From Rodentolepis nana (lineage: Eukaryota; Platyhelminthes; Cestoda; Cyclophyllidea; Hymenolepididae): a stretch of 19,243 bases of DNA. The DNA lies in NCBI GenBank assembly GCA_900617975.1, contig UZAE01000717.1, positions 1-19,243 of the forward strand, in the 5' to 3' direction. The position numbers were made by a program, and so were the translations under genes. Shown here piece by piece: positions 1 to 11,460 of this stretch (position 1 is the first letter of the stretch; each line of letters begins with the position of its first letter). The notes under the pieces were generated by a model that worked only from the letters and a program-made list of their open reading frames with translations, ran no database searches and was not told the origin of the DNA.

Positions 1-213
1 TGTAATTCAAATTCAAGCTCTCATCCGCACTAGCAGACATTATCTTCGAGCCCCTATTATGAAAGCCTTGTTATCTTATTATAGTCATGCTGACCGGTTT
101 TTTAACAATTTACTAGTGATCCATAATTGAAGCCTCTGATTTGGCAGACAGCTTGCGAAACGCTACATCCCATTTGCATAAACAGTATTATGTTTATACC
201 AATGTTACATTTT

Positions 214-531
214 TCATTTCAAATGGCGGGCGTTTTGATAGTTATCATTAGCCCTTTACCTGACCTCGGGCTCCACAGAGGGAAGGAAAATCAAAGTAAC
301 AGAAAGTCGAGGGGTGAGGAACAGAAAATTGATTCACTGGTGTAAAAGAGACAGACAGACACAAAGGCAGAGAAAAGATAAGATGAGTACTATGGAATTG
401 GTCGAATATGACATACAGTAAGATGATGGTAGTTTGAAGTGAGAGGTCAACTGCCGAATAAAAGACTTTTTGCCATATGAGTACTCGTTGCCCAGGGTAC
501 ACCACGTGGAGGTAAGTCTATCGCATACTCC
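214..531 (-). repeat. SINE-like element, family 1, copy A
   Basis: Full-length copy read on the minus strand: GGAGTATGCGATAG start, CCACGTGGTGTACCCTGGGC near the 5' end, TGTCATATTCGAC in the middle, and a CGCCATTTGAAATGA 3' tail. The target duplication is not clear, so it is probably older than copies C, D and F. It contains a perfect minus-to-plus mirror GGAG|GTAAGT splice-donor sequence on the plus strand at about 508-516. Confidence 0.88.
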
Positions 532-2645
532 TAATTTTAATTATTAAAATATAATTTAGAAAAAGATCTCTAAAATTACTGAAACTACTTCAATCCGTTC
601 TTGTCGATTGTTACCCTTTAAAATGCTTTGAATTACCTATAATTTCGTTTTTAATATGGTCATAGAATTAATTGGAATTACATTTCAACTTCCTTGATGA
701 CGTTTCCTGAGGCCAACCTACGCCTGGGGTATGGTGTTTACTATTGAGAGGAAACACTTAAGTGAAATAAAACTGTGGTTTGTCGAAATAATAGTAAATG
801 TTCAAGTGTTCACAACAATAATATCTTAAGTCTTTGTAAACTAATGGACAATTCTTAATTCAATTATTAAATTTTGTTAGATTTCACTGCGTAATAACAT
901 GTGTAGGATTTCCATAGGCGTTATCAACAACTTCACTTATTTCAACCATTTTCGTACCCTCATCTAAACCTCATTTAGGACACCATATCTGCATTAAGGG
1001 TCTATGCTAAGCCACTCTTATCTTCCATCTGGCATCTACAATGATTTCACTTCTTTGTCCACCACGATACTCACCACTTTACTCAAAAGTGTTTTCTTCC
1101 CATCATATGAACAACTCTGTACACACCCTCTGACGCTGCTTCCGTAAGCTTCGCACTCATGATCACACCACCGCCTTCATCTAGAGGTCCCAGATTCTCT
1201 TCAAATTAACTCCGCTAAGCAATGTCATGTTTTCTCTCTCGCTCTTCATTCTGGCATCGAAGGAAGACAATGTAGCATGACAAAGCCAACAACATTATTT
1301 GCATGTCCCACATTTTGCACATTTTAACACACAAAATCTGTTTGTATCAGGGCCATAAAAAATTTATGCGGAATAAATAGCAAGCAAACTAGCTCTTCTC
1401 AACACGAACAAGAAATAATTCATGAAACGGGGGAAGAACCCTGAATTTAAGACAATGGAACATTCTAAAACAAAGTAATGGAATATATTATAAAGGTGAA
1501 AAGCTTGAAAAATAAAACCAAAATGTAAGCGGTTTTAGCACTCTAATAAAAAATATATCAATCCGAAAATGTTTCTATATCCAATTAACAACTCTAAGAC
1601 AAATTGTTTCTTATATCCTTTTTCAGTATTCCATCCCTAATCTAAGCCAATTGTAGTCTAACCATATCCAGTTGGGTAAATGTCATACCTCTTGAAGCCG
1701 GGCTTCTTGCACTGTTTGTCACTTTTTCATTAGTCACATCATTAACCTTAATTCGATGCACTTTTATAAGTATAACTATGGGGGATATTAATATATAAAT
1801 GTTACCACCTTGTTTGCACTGACATTACAATTTTGTCACGGGACTACTGACGTTGTGAATTTCGCGCAAATTAGCATATGTTTGCGATCGATAATAAAAT
1901 AAATGCCAGTCCTGCTACGATGCCAGCTTTGTAATATAAACTAAATGAATATTGATTTTCTGCCTAACTAGGGCTGTTACATAATAAATTAACAGGTGTT
2001 GTGATCGATGCGAAACCCGAATTGAAAGAATATCTAGTTTTATAAAGGCATAGCATAATATGGATTCATTTTACTAACATATACCAGTTTGATTTTTCTG
2101 TAGTTCAAAGTTCCATTAATTACTGATCAACAAAATTTAAAGTGGCACTATTCTGACAGAGCATTAAATTAAACATTCTGGTTCATTCTAGCTTAAGTTA
2201 AATCCTTTTATTTATCCGAGCAAAAGCAGTATATTCTATGTCCTCTGAATAGTGTCTAGTTCTAGTTTTCTAAAACTTTAGTAAATGTTGGCTACAGGAG
2301 TCACTAGAATATAACACTTATTTTGAATCAGCTTTAGTGAATTCTGCAGAATTTGATAAATTGTTGTTAATACCAACAACCTTCTTAAGATCGTGATAAT
2401 TTGCAAATACCATGCATTCCATACATATAAATGGAATAGCTAGGCCAAGTTGATCTATATCTTTTTAACTGCCCGATTTCGAAATTGCGGAGAGTTTAGT
2501 GAATATTTAAACTTCAACTTCCGTCACTCAAAACAAATTATTATCAAAACCCGCAATACAACAAGAAAGACTAGCTTCTTTAATTGAATGAAGCAACTGA
2601 TATCGGTTTATCCAATACGGAGTTATATATATTTATATATAAGAA
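532..2645. other. Gene-free AT-rich DNA
   Basis: No exon, RNA gene or clear repeat seen. The part at 960-1290 is somewhat richer in G and C, and its minus strand has short open stretches such as NLGPLDEGGGVIMSAKLTEA; frames close quickly and no family was recognised. Confidence 0.5.
2623..2640. repeat. (TA)n-rich simple repeat
   Basis: TTATATATATTTATATAT next to the truncated 3' end of SINE copy B. Confidence 0.7.
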
Positions 2646-2904
2646 GGTTTCACAGATGGGTGGAACATTAAAGTCGCAAAAAGTGGAGAAGGGGAACAAA
2701 AGAATGATTCATAGATGCAAATAAAACAGACATAAAGGTACAGAAAAGGGTAAGGTGAGTATCGTGAAAGTGGTCGAATATGACATACAGTTGGGTCACG
2801 GTAGTTTGAAGTCAGAAGTCAACTGCCGATTTGTAGACATATTTTGCGTATGAGTATACTTTGGCCAGGATGCACCACGTGGAGGTAAGTCTATCGCGCA
2901 CCCC
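2646..2904 (-). repeat. SINE-like element, family 1, copy B (3'-truncated)
   Basis: Minus-strand copy starting GGGGTGCGCGATAG at 2904 and running through the family body, but ending near the CTGTGAAACC segment. The last 40-50 bp (the GGGCTAATG...CCATTTGAAAT tail) are missing and replaced by an AT-rich (TATATA) stretch. No target duplication is visible. Confidence 0.85.
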
Positions 2905-4155
2905 ATATTAATGGCACTTGAATATCAAAAGGACAATTTTATCAAGAATGAACAATCATTTATTCTTTTATTTGTTTGATAAATTTTAAAAGTATAACAT
3001 TTTGAAATTTTTCAATAGTGTAGCATCTTAAGTCAGAGATAGTCCGAAGCAAATATCCCTTAATTATTCGTACAGGAATTATCACAATGCTGCAGAATAT
3101 AACAAAGTGAAATTGTACCGAATGACGACAAAATGACACAAATAGTAAAAAAAAACTTGAGAAAAGCTAAATTAAACCATTTAAATGTTTCAATTTATAT
3201 GGAGTCTAACTAAGTTATTCAACGAATAGTAATTCTGGCTTCAATTTATTAGTAATCGATAAGTAGTCTATCAGGAGACATATCTCATTTTCTTCACATC
3301 TGAAATCATGTGCCAAAACACCGTCTTTATTGTTGATGTAACTGCTTCCATTCAAGGCTAGAATTCAAAATATGTCTTTGTTATTAAAAGGAAAGGTCAT
3401 TACGGATGGAGTAAACCAAATTCAACAGGGGACTGCCTCTTATAATTAAATTTTGCCGCAGTGCTGTGAAGGTATACGACCCTGTTTCAATATTCTATTT
3501 TTGGCTTCTGTGCTGTCTAGAAACTCTTAAGAAGAAAATCAATTTTTCCTTTTCCTCATATAGCACATTAAAAACTCATATTTCTTATCGAGTACAATAA
3601 TCAGCTCACATTGTTTTAAAAATATATAATGATCCATTTTCTATCTACCTGAGATACCAAATATCTCGGTATTTAGCTGAAAACCGATAATTTAATAGCT
3701 CATACTAATTGAATTCTTCTTATCTCCCACTCTTAGTGAAATCGCGCATATGCTTTATTCGATACTCAAAAGAAGTTGAAAAAATATTGGCAAGTTCTGC
3801 TTTAAAAAATTGAACAGACGAATGGAAATGGAAAACCATGAAGTATTAAATTCGCCCCACCTTCATAAATATAAAAGCTAAGCTCTAAAATAGTATTTCT
3901 GAATGAAGAGTTTATAAAGGACAGAGTCTCAAATCCCAATTGGAGCAAAGGAGACATTTTGGTCTCATGACATTAGACTCCCAATTTATCTTTCTCTTTC
4001 GCATATTTACTACTTGACCAATTAAATATTTCCAGGTGATGCGTTGGCATGAGACAACGTTACTTCTACCTGCTTGTCTACTTAAGAATTAAATTTATTA
4101 CCTTTTTTTGAAGCAAGATTAATTCCTCTTGCCTAAATCTGAACTGTTCATAACT

Positions 4156-4180
4156 TATATATATATATAAAATATATAAA
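4156..4180. repeat. (TA)n microsatellite
   Basis: An alternating TATATATATATA run followed by AAATATATAAA. Confidence 0.75.
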
Positions 4181-4327
4181 GTAGAAAATTAAGTAAAAAA
4201 AGAGCAATGATAGATTTTAAATGGGTTTCAATTCAGGACCATAAGACGTAAGTTAAGTTCTAATTTTATTCAATTTTCAATAGAGCGGAAACAAAAGTAG
4301 TGATGCAAAAAATGAAGGAGCAAAGTG

Positions 4328-4342
4328 CACACACACACACAC
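4328..4342. repeat. (CA)n microsatellite
   Basis: Fifteen bases of uninterrupted alternating C and A. Confidence 0.85.
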
Positions 4343-4539
4343 CCAGCATAAAGAAAATACAGAAAATCTAATAATAAACAATTGTTTATGTCTTTCATGC
4401 TAAAAATCTGTAATTCATGAGTTGATCACATTCCTTACCGTTTGTTGCAATAAATACTCATTTGTATGAAAATAAACAAAGGATCCTCTTTGTTTTAGTA
4501 AATTAAGAGGCATCAAATGTAAATGTGGTGAACCTACTC

Positions 4540-5000
4540 AATGTTTGCCATTTGTAACTTCATAAACTCGGGAACTACTGAGCTAGTTTTGGACCAAATC
4601 GCCGTCGGAATAATTCATTGCGAGGTTTAGTAGAAAGCTGATGAACGGGAGGCAGCTATAAATTGAATAACAATCGATATGGATCGAAGTCATTACAATA
4701 CTTTTAATTTTATCCTTCAAAAAATCGATTTTACTGAGGTTACAAAGTACCACCATGGTCCTTTTGTCTGTTTGTCTTGGTTTTTAGGTTAAATTTACTT
4801 GCCTATTTTAGTAAACGGATCGAAATGAATCAAATTGGTATGACTAGCTAGCTGTGACCATCAAGGTATTGAACTAATCTAGAAACCTTGAATCAGATAA
4901 TGAAAATTGGGCATTAACAAGCGAATCATAACATTTATGGTAGAGTTGACAACTCTGTGCGTATGAAACTCAAATAACTTAGGACTCATAACGTCCTAAC
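4540..5000. repeat. Possible decayed transposable-element sequence
   Basis: Contains GGGAACTACTGAGCTAGTTT, GACCAAATCGCC, CCTTTTGTCTGTTTGTC and AAACGGATCGAAATGAATC followed by AAATTGGTATG. These resemble short motifs common in old non-autonomous elements of many invertebrates. No boundaries or second copy were found in the window, so this is a suspicion only. Confidence 0.25.
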
Positions 5001-5383
5001 TTTATTGGGCTCTCCTATTTACGTGCTCGCTCTATTGTTTGTTTGATCGTTTAGCTAGTCCGCTTAATTCGATACAATTCACTTCTAATAATTCTTGCAG
5101 GATTTAGTATTGAGGTAGTTACTAGTAAGAGGACAAGTTCTATTTTCTAATAGAGTTGCAAACATTTCGTGATTTAAAACTTAAGCGCATATTTCATTCG
5201 TATTTTGCTTCACCTCCTTTATCGACCTAAAAGCTCGTGTTTTTTTTAATTTCGAAAAGAATGGTGCAATTTTAGCAATCTCGACGATAAAAAAGTGTAA
5301 ACAAATTTCTGCACCACATTAGTCAGTAAATGGCATTACTGCCATAACACCTAGCAAAGCAGGATTCTCCTTTTCATATCGTT

Positions 5384-5641
5384 CTAAAAGGTGTCTAACA
5401 CTGTGCCGCATGCGTAAGTGGAGGGCATAACGCTGTCATGGCTAAACGAAGGAATCTCATGTGCATTCAGGCGTACTTGAAGGGGCAGCCGTGCTACTTG
5501 GTTGTGAGTGCAGTGACCTCTCATCCAGCCACCAATCAATAGTCCCTGGATTATTTAACCAACCCTTCAATGTATCACAGCGACTAAGCTCTGTGTCAAA
5601 GACACACAGGTCAACTAAACGTACTCCACACCTTACATCCG
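5384..5641 (-). repeat. Dispersed repeat family 2, copy 1
   Basis: Minus-strand copy beginning GGATGTAAGGTGTGG. It includes GACTATTGATTGGTGGCTGG (5544-5525), CTGCACTCAC, CTTCAAGTACGCCTGA and ACATGAGATT, and ends near GTTAGACACCTTTTAG. It carries about 40 bp extra after GGTGTGG compared with copy 3. A chance plus-strand reading frame (5461-5664) crosses it. It is unrelated to family 1. No tail or target duplication was identified. Confidence 0.78.
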
Positions 5642-6284
5642 TTTTCTCTATAGCTTTGCGCTAGCTTAGCTAATCGTAGGAACCATTGTAAACCAGGATT
5701 TCTTTCTATGGAGATTACTGTGCAATCCGCTACAGGTTAAATAGGAGTTTGAAAAGACTGAAAACAGCTTCTCATAACATCATACAAATAGTTGTGTTTT
5801 CAAGAACACCTAAACTTGTGGTCATGTTAATTAAGGAAATGCAGACAATTACTTGTTTATGTGTCGCACATCTCACAAAATTCCTGTTAGGTGCTTTTTT
5901 AAACGGATAAGCAATACTAATTACCACTTTTAATAAGGAGCTACGCTTTAATCGTGTCTGCGTCTCTTTTATCCGTGAATTCTGCTGTAAAATAATTTAA
6001 ATCAAGCAGAAATTATAATTAACTAAAAATTAATAGAAAGAAAAGAAAGAAAGAAATTAAAGAAAGTGCTTTTGAGATTTTACAATTAATCGAAGGGAAG
6101 GAAATTTTACTTTAGCCATAGATCTCATAGCTGATGCAATGCAAATAAGCCATGATTAATCTTTAGCACTTGTCATAACAATATCCCCTGTTATGAAATT
6201 AGCCAAATTACCCTCAAAACTATCGAGAAAACAAATCGCATGATGTGAATAGCGCTTATTCTGATTGTCTGTCACTACAACAAC
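5642..6284. other. Gene-free spacer between inverted family 2 copies
   Basis: AT-rich spacer of about 640 bp between family 2 copies 1 and 2. It holds the GAAA tract and no exon. Confidence 0.5.
6036..6057. repeat. (GAAA)n purine tract
   Basis: GAAAGAAAAGAAAGAAAGAA, an imperfect tetranucleotide run. Confidence 0.8.
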
Positions 6285-6453
6285 GGGATGTAGTCAGCAC
6301 AATACAGTTGAGGGTTAACTAATGATGTGGCGACTATTGATTGGTGGCTGGGTGGGGTAGCACTGAGTCACCTTTTAGACTGTTCGAATGAGCATGAGAT
6401 TTCATTGTCCAGCCTTGATAGCGCTGTTAACTCCATAGGCTTACGTGTATGTC
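6285..6453 (+). repeat. Dispersed repeat family 2, copy 2
   Basis: Plus-strand copy starting GGGATGTAGTCAGC. It shares the exact 20-bp GACTATTGATTGGTGGCTGG (6332-6351) with copy 1, then GCATGAGATT, AGCC, TTGATAGCG and CTTACG. The middle (about 25-30 bp) is missing relative to copies 1 and 3. A 72-codon opening (6327-6545) overlaps it and is most likely chance. Confidence 0.78.
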
Positions 6454-7116
6454 ATTTTTTCTCAACTAAAAAGATATCGGCAAAGTTCTTTAAGCACAAA
6501 CAGACAGCAGACAGGCGGTCGATTCTTCATAAAAATAAGGCTTAAATTCATGTGATTTCCTGGTCAAATTAGCACTCACACGTTGAGATCTAAGCAATTG
6601 AACACAATCTGCAAGAAAGCTATTTTGGTATTCTGTTTAAATAAACTGGGGTAACCTTCCTAAATTAACGTCTCCACACTATTCCAACTCATTGCCATGT
6701 CAGCTTGTTTGTGACAACTTTCAAGGTTATCTGTTTGCAGTGTTACGTCATTACCTTGACATCACTTCATTCGATTTTACAATCGACAGTAATATGGAAA
6801 TTGTTATGCATCTTGAAATGAAAGTAATCGGCAAGAAACTAAAGCGTGGGTCACAAATTCTGAGGAGAGAGAAATTTCACATTTACTTCCAACGTGTAAG
6901 AGATGAAACCATATTTTAGGCTAAAGCAGGTGCAAATGAATAATAAAAAATTGAGGCAATAGTGGTACAGTAACTCTAATTAAAAACCATCTAGACAAGG
7001 AATAAATTTTGAGAATGACTAACTTCACTAATTGTTCATAGTTAGCAGAAGTGTAGATTAATGTGAATTTTCAATAGATTCCCTTTGAGTTGATCGAAAA
7101 GGTACCGCCTGGGACA
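6454..7116. other. Gene-free AT-rich DNA
   Basis: A 75-codon frame (6692-6919) has no recognisable family or splice context and is probably chance. Confidence 0.5.
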
Positions 7117-7128
7117 TTCCTTGGAAAT
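7117..7128. repeat. Target-site duplication, left side of copy C
   Basis: TTCCTTGGAAAT, matched at 7450-7461 as TTCCTTGCAAAT. Confidence 0.8.
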
Positions 7129-7449
7129 TTATTTATTTCAAATGGCAGACATATTGATAGTCATCATTAGCCCTTTAGCTGACTTCGGGCTTCACAGAGG
7201 CCGGGGGGGGGACAATATAATGAGCAAATTCGAGAGGGGGAAAGAAGAGTGATTCACAGATGTTAAGTCAAAGATAGTCACATAGACAGAGAAAAGGTGA
7301 GGTGAACACTGTGGAAGTGGTTGAATATGACATAGAGTGCGGTCATGGTAGTTTGAAGTCAGAATTCAACTGCCGAATAATAGACTTTTTGACGTATGAG
7401 TATACGTTGCCCAGGATGCACCACGTGGAGATTAGTCTATCACGTACCC
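7129..7449 (-). repeat. SINE-like element, family 1, copy C, with target-site duplication
   Basis: Minus-strand copy from GGGTACGTGATAG at 7449 to the tail CCATTTGAAATAAATAAA at 7129. It is flanked by TTCCTTGGAAAT (7117-7128) and TTCCTTGCAAAT (7450-7461), a 12-bp duplication with one mismatch. Contains a run of nine G at about 7203. Its antisense splice donor is mutated (GGAGATTAGT). Confidence 0.92.
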
Positions 7450-7461
7450 TTCCTTGCAAAT
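7450..7461. repeat. Target-site duplication, right side of copy C
   Basis: TTCCTTGCAAAT, 11 of 12 identical to 7117-7128. Confidence 0.8.
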
Positions 7462-7643
7462 AAATGCATAAATACATACCAAATTTTGTATCAGTAGAAG
7501 GTATAAGGACGAGCTGTTCGGACAAAAAGCTAGTGATGTACCTAGGCCGAATCACCCAATCAGAGCCATGCAATATTCAATTATCCTTTGTACAAAAGCA
7601 AAGGCTGTATGGTCTATAATTAGGTCATGATTTGCAGATAAGT

Positions 7644-7656
7644 ATGTTTTTATGTT
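7644..7656. repeat. Target-site duplication, left side of copy D
   Basis: ATGTTTTTATGTT, identical to 7960-7972. Confidence 0.88.
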
Positions 7657-7959
7657 GGGGTGTGCGATAGACTTACCTCCACGTGGTGCACCCTGGGCAA
7701 CGTATACTCATACGGCAAAAAAGTCTATTATTCGGCAGTTGACTTCTGACTTCTAACTTCCATGACCCCACTGTATGTCATATTCGACTACCTTCACAGT
7801 ACTCATCCCACCTTTTTTCACCTAATCTACCTTCATCTTTGATACACTCTTCTGCCCCCCTCTTGAATTTTTTATACTTTGATGTTCCTTCCCCTCTGTG
7901 AAGCCTGAAGTCAACTAAAGGGCTAATGATAACAATCAAAACGCCTGCCATTTGATCTA
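7657..7959 (+). repeat. SINE-like element, family 1, copy D, with target-site duplication
   Basis: Plus-strand copy from GGGGTGTGCGATAGACTTAC to CCTGCCATTTGATCTA. It is flanked by exact 13-bp copies of ATGTTTTTATGTT (7644-7656 and 7960-7972). Nearly full length and close in sequence to copy F, so it is a relatively recent insertion. It faces copy C head to head. Confidence 0.94.
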
Positions 7960-7972
7960 ATGTTTTTATGTT
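7960..7972. repeat. Target-site duplication, right side of copy D
   Basis: ATGTTTTTATGTT, identical to 7644-7656. Confidence 0.88.
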
Positions 7973-8535
7973 TAACTTTGTAATTAAAGTAGTAACAATG
8001 ATTAATTATTTTTTAATTAGGCAGTTGCGTACTGTCGATACATTCCCAAAAACTCTGGGGAGTGTCGGAAACAAACTTACAAAATATCATTCAAATTTTA
8101 CTTCAAAAAGCTTTTGCAATAGATGACAAATTCAAAATGTAGCTAAGTCATAAGCTTAATGTCAGAAATATAAGATATTCATAAATATAAATGTGACAAG
8201 ATGTACCCGAAATGGACGTGAATTCATGCATTTTGCAATTTCGGTAGGAATCAAATTCCACTCCAAGGAAATTTAAAAATGTTCCAATTAAAGAAATTTA
8301 GGTAACTTGCTTAGGTTTCAATATATCTAAATTTGCCTTATTTGGCTTCAGCTAATCTTACTTTCTCATTTCTATTATTGAAAAGGTTTGGAGCGGATTG
8401 CTATACCACTAAGCCTTGACTATACTCCGTAATCTCTGTAGCCGAATCTCTTATGTTTGGAAAGACCTCCAGAACTAGTTAAGCTACCGCAAAGTTATAA
8501 AGAAAACAGACGTATCACGTGAACCGCGTTTATTT
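7973..8535. other. Gene-free AT-rich DNA
   Basis: Nothing recognisable between SINE copy D and family 2 copy 3. Confidence 0.5.
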
Positions 8536-8762
8536 GGGATGTATGGTGTGGGTCAGACAGTCATTGTATTAATATAGCCTGTTTGCTCAACCACGTGAGG
8601 ACTATCGATTTGCGGTTGGCTGTGTTCTCTGCACTCACGACCGCACTTACTACCCTCGCGAAGTTGTACGGGCGCACTTTCAAGCCTGTCTGAGAGCGCA
8701 TGAGATTACTTTGTCCATCGGCGACAACGTTGTGTGCTCTACAGGTTCTAAACAGGACTAGC
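8536..8762 (+). repeat. Dispersed repeat family 2, copy 3
   Basis: Plus-strand copy with GGGATGTATGGTGTGGGTCAG, then GGACTATCGATTTGCGGTTGG, CTGCACTCACGACC, CTTTCAAGCCTGTCTGA, GCATGAGATTAC and ACAACGTTGTG. It is more diverged from copies 1 and 2 but colinear with copy 1 along most of its length. Notably richer in G and C than the flanking DNA. Confidence 0.72.
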
Positions 8763-11460
8763 AAACGGAAATCACTTTTGTTACTTAGTGCATTTGGAAA
8801 CTAAATTTCATTTCTAATTTCAATACTATTAATGCATACAGTATCATCTTTTCCTAGTTTCTAATTTTCCCTCTTTTGTCATTCAACTCCAGTGAGGTCT
8901 GATATGCTTAGGTTGTGTAAGCTACTACTTATTACTTGGAATGAACCTGGTTTGTGAGTTTTCGAAGGAAAAACTGGATATAGTTGGTTGAATGTGGATC
9001 AAAATGAATCTGAAGATCTTCGAATACTAGATACCGTAAAATTTGAATCTCCAGGTCAGATTACGCTCGAGATTAAAGCTACTTTAGCTATTTCATGTCG
9101 TTATAATAACCGAGTATTATTTTCCTGGAAGGATTTGAGGATTTACATTTACAACTACAGTCGAGCCCCAACGTCCAAATTATTTATTGATCTGTTATCA
9201 TTGGACCACCCACTGCGCATCACCTTATTAACTCTACCCCCTCACATTGCACACTGCCTTTTTGCTATTTCGAGTAAATGCCTAGTTCTATGACTCTCCA
9301 TAGCTTGGATCTGAATGAAAATCGTTGGATTATTGATTTGAGTTTTAATAGTATGCCAATAGTCCTCCCCCATAGATTTTTGCACTCCTACTTGGTCTGG
9401 TAATGACAATGACCCATAACCTATGAGTGACACATAAGCTAGCAATATTACGTGCAATACTTAGAATGAAGTCTTTCTTCCAGTTGCAATGACGATAATG
9501 CTTTCTCTCCATTCAGTAAAAGCACTTGAAATAATGTATATTGACCCCATGCGTTTAACAAAACTGAAATGCACTTTACATGACTATGGGCTTGATTTAA
9601 CATTTAATAGTGTGCAAAAGTACTCTGTGTATGTGAAGTGATGTGGAGATTACTTAACATAGTAAAAATAGTTTGAAATGGATACGTGCAGTGCAGAGAG
9701 GTTGAGAAGTAATCGTCTTTTTCAGAATAACTCAATAGCCTTGTTAAGCGGTGTTTTTTTTCATTAAAAGAATCCTACCCATCCAACCAAAGGAGTTGAG
9801 GTGTTGAAGGCTATGCTTTGGATGGGAGCTTGTGTTTATAAAGCTGCGTCATCTTTTGTTAATTAGAATAAGTGGATTTCAAATCTTTTGTGGAATAGGG
9901 AAGCGATGTAGACAATAGAAGAAAGGAAACTAGTAGGTCTGTCCGCAGATAAATGGATTCATTTGTAGGCTGCTGGCAGTGCTTAATAGAGTTTGAATAA
10001 ACATTAATGAGAACATTGTACAGTGCCATTGGTCACGTGCACACCAGTCGATTAATCACTTCATGTAAATTCCTGGATGAAAATTTTCGAATTATGTTTC
10101 CCACCCACATCACTGTTTTCACTTTTAATCAAATTAACAAAAAATGATTTACATCGTTCTCTATAATCGATATCCATCAAATTTATAAAACAAGTGGCAC
10201 ATATTCAAAATGAAGGTTGTAATAGCGCTTCTCAAACTCATTGAAGAGAAATGCTTAAGGGGAAGAAAGGCATTCTGGGATCCCGTTCTCACTCCATTGA
10301 TCAGTTTTACACTATGTGTATGAGTGGGGTAAGTTTTTTTCATTATCCGATGAGACAATAAAAGTGCAAAAGATTCGGATTATCGAAACTTCCAGATCGA
10401 AATTACCTTATAAAAATGTATAAAATATTGGAATAAACGTATGCACCTCGAGGTTGCTGTGAGAGGGGTACTTGGATTAATAACCAGTAAATCTCAAACT
10501 CGTATAGGAAACTATTTTCAGCACTTATTACAGACAGAGCAGCCATGTTGAAGAACCACCAAACGGTCAAGTACAACCATCTCTTTTGTTAACCGGAAGT
10601 TGGCACTAAAATCGCAATTCTAACCCCGCATATGAACACGCCAAAATCATTGAATGGAGGCGTAAACTACATGCATTTATTTATCGAATATCAATGGGTT
10701 ATAAAGCAATTTCCTTACTTCAAGGTACTGACAAGCTACAACGACCATATGTGAATCGATAACCTCCGATCTGGAGTATGTCTCTATGGCAATCAAGTGC
10801 GCAGGTTATCTTCACATGACCGAGAAGCTTACTAACATTGCTGACCGGAATTTGCTTGTTCAAAATAAACTAATTTTCACAAACTTCAAAGGCTAAGCTA
10901 ATTGGCAACAGGCACACCTAACAACTGAAATCAAGCCAATAGGCCCGAAGCCAATAGGACATTTATTTATGCAATGATGCATATCGATTAAAAACCACCT
11001 AGGAAGAACTGTGACGCAATTGATATTCCGGACAACTTAAAAGTACCCAAACAGGAGGTGGGGAAAATGCGGAGAAGCTCAACATAAAAATGGAGGACGC
11101 TTATAATAATTTCGAATTTCCATGAACAACAAGGAATAGATATATTTTGGGGAAGGTATCGAAAAAAAATCGACGTAAATATAGAGAACTATTTACAAGA
11201 GAGTAGAATAAAAGCGCACAAATGGAGTGTTCTTTGCCTCAGATGCAAACTAGAAGGCGGAGAAAATTAGCAGAAATCACAGTAGTTGTAGCAGATCTCA
11301 GATCCAATTCAGAAAGAATTCTGTGGAATTAAGGAGAAGACGTGGTAAGTTACACTGGAGACAAGCTACTGAAAAAAAGGCCGGTGAGAAGAAACTGCAA
11401 ATCGACAAGCGATTTGGAAAATACGAGCAATTAACACACGAGAAGAAATTTAAAAGCATT
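8763..11460. other. Gene-free region upstream of the Rab 3' end
   Basis: Nothing recognisable except a short direct duplication AGCCAATAGGCCCGA / AGCCAATAGGACATT near 10935-10963 and the presumed Rab 3'UTR in the right part. The longest opening (8988-9293) has no ATG. Confidence 0.5.
10962..10967 (-). promoter_or_regulatory. Candidate poly(A) signal for the Rab gene
   Basis: TTTATT on the plus strand reads AATAAA on the minus strand, about 490 nt after the Rab stop codon. It is the first perfect hexamer I noticed downstream. AT-rich DNA gives such hexamers often, so this is weak. Confidence 0.25.

Larger units (their letters stand above)
2905..5383. other. Gene-free AT-rich DNA
   Basis: Apart from the microsatellites and the possible old repeat at 4540-5000, nothing recognisable. 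Confidence 0.5.

Noticed and set aside
960..1300. Possible LINE reverse-transcriptase remnant on the minus strand
   Set aside because: Open stretches are under 40 codons, and no polymerase motif could be identified.
5461..5664. 67-codon plus-strand reading frame
   Set aside because: It is antisense to repeat family 2 copy 1 and has no coding signature.
6327..6545. 72-codon plus-strand reading frame
   Set aside because: It overlaps repeat family 2 copy 2; the other copies are shifted or broken, so it does not look like a conserved protein.
8561..8764. 67-codon minus-strand reading frame
   Set aside because: It lies antisense within repeat family 2 copy 3.
8988..9293. 101-codon plus-strand opening
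   Set aside because: It begins with TTG and contains no ATG or flanking splice signals, and I recognise no domain; likely a chance opening.
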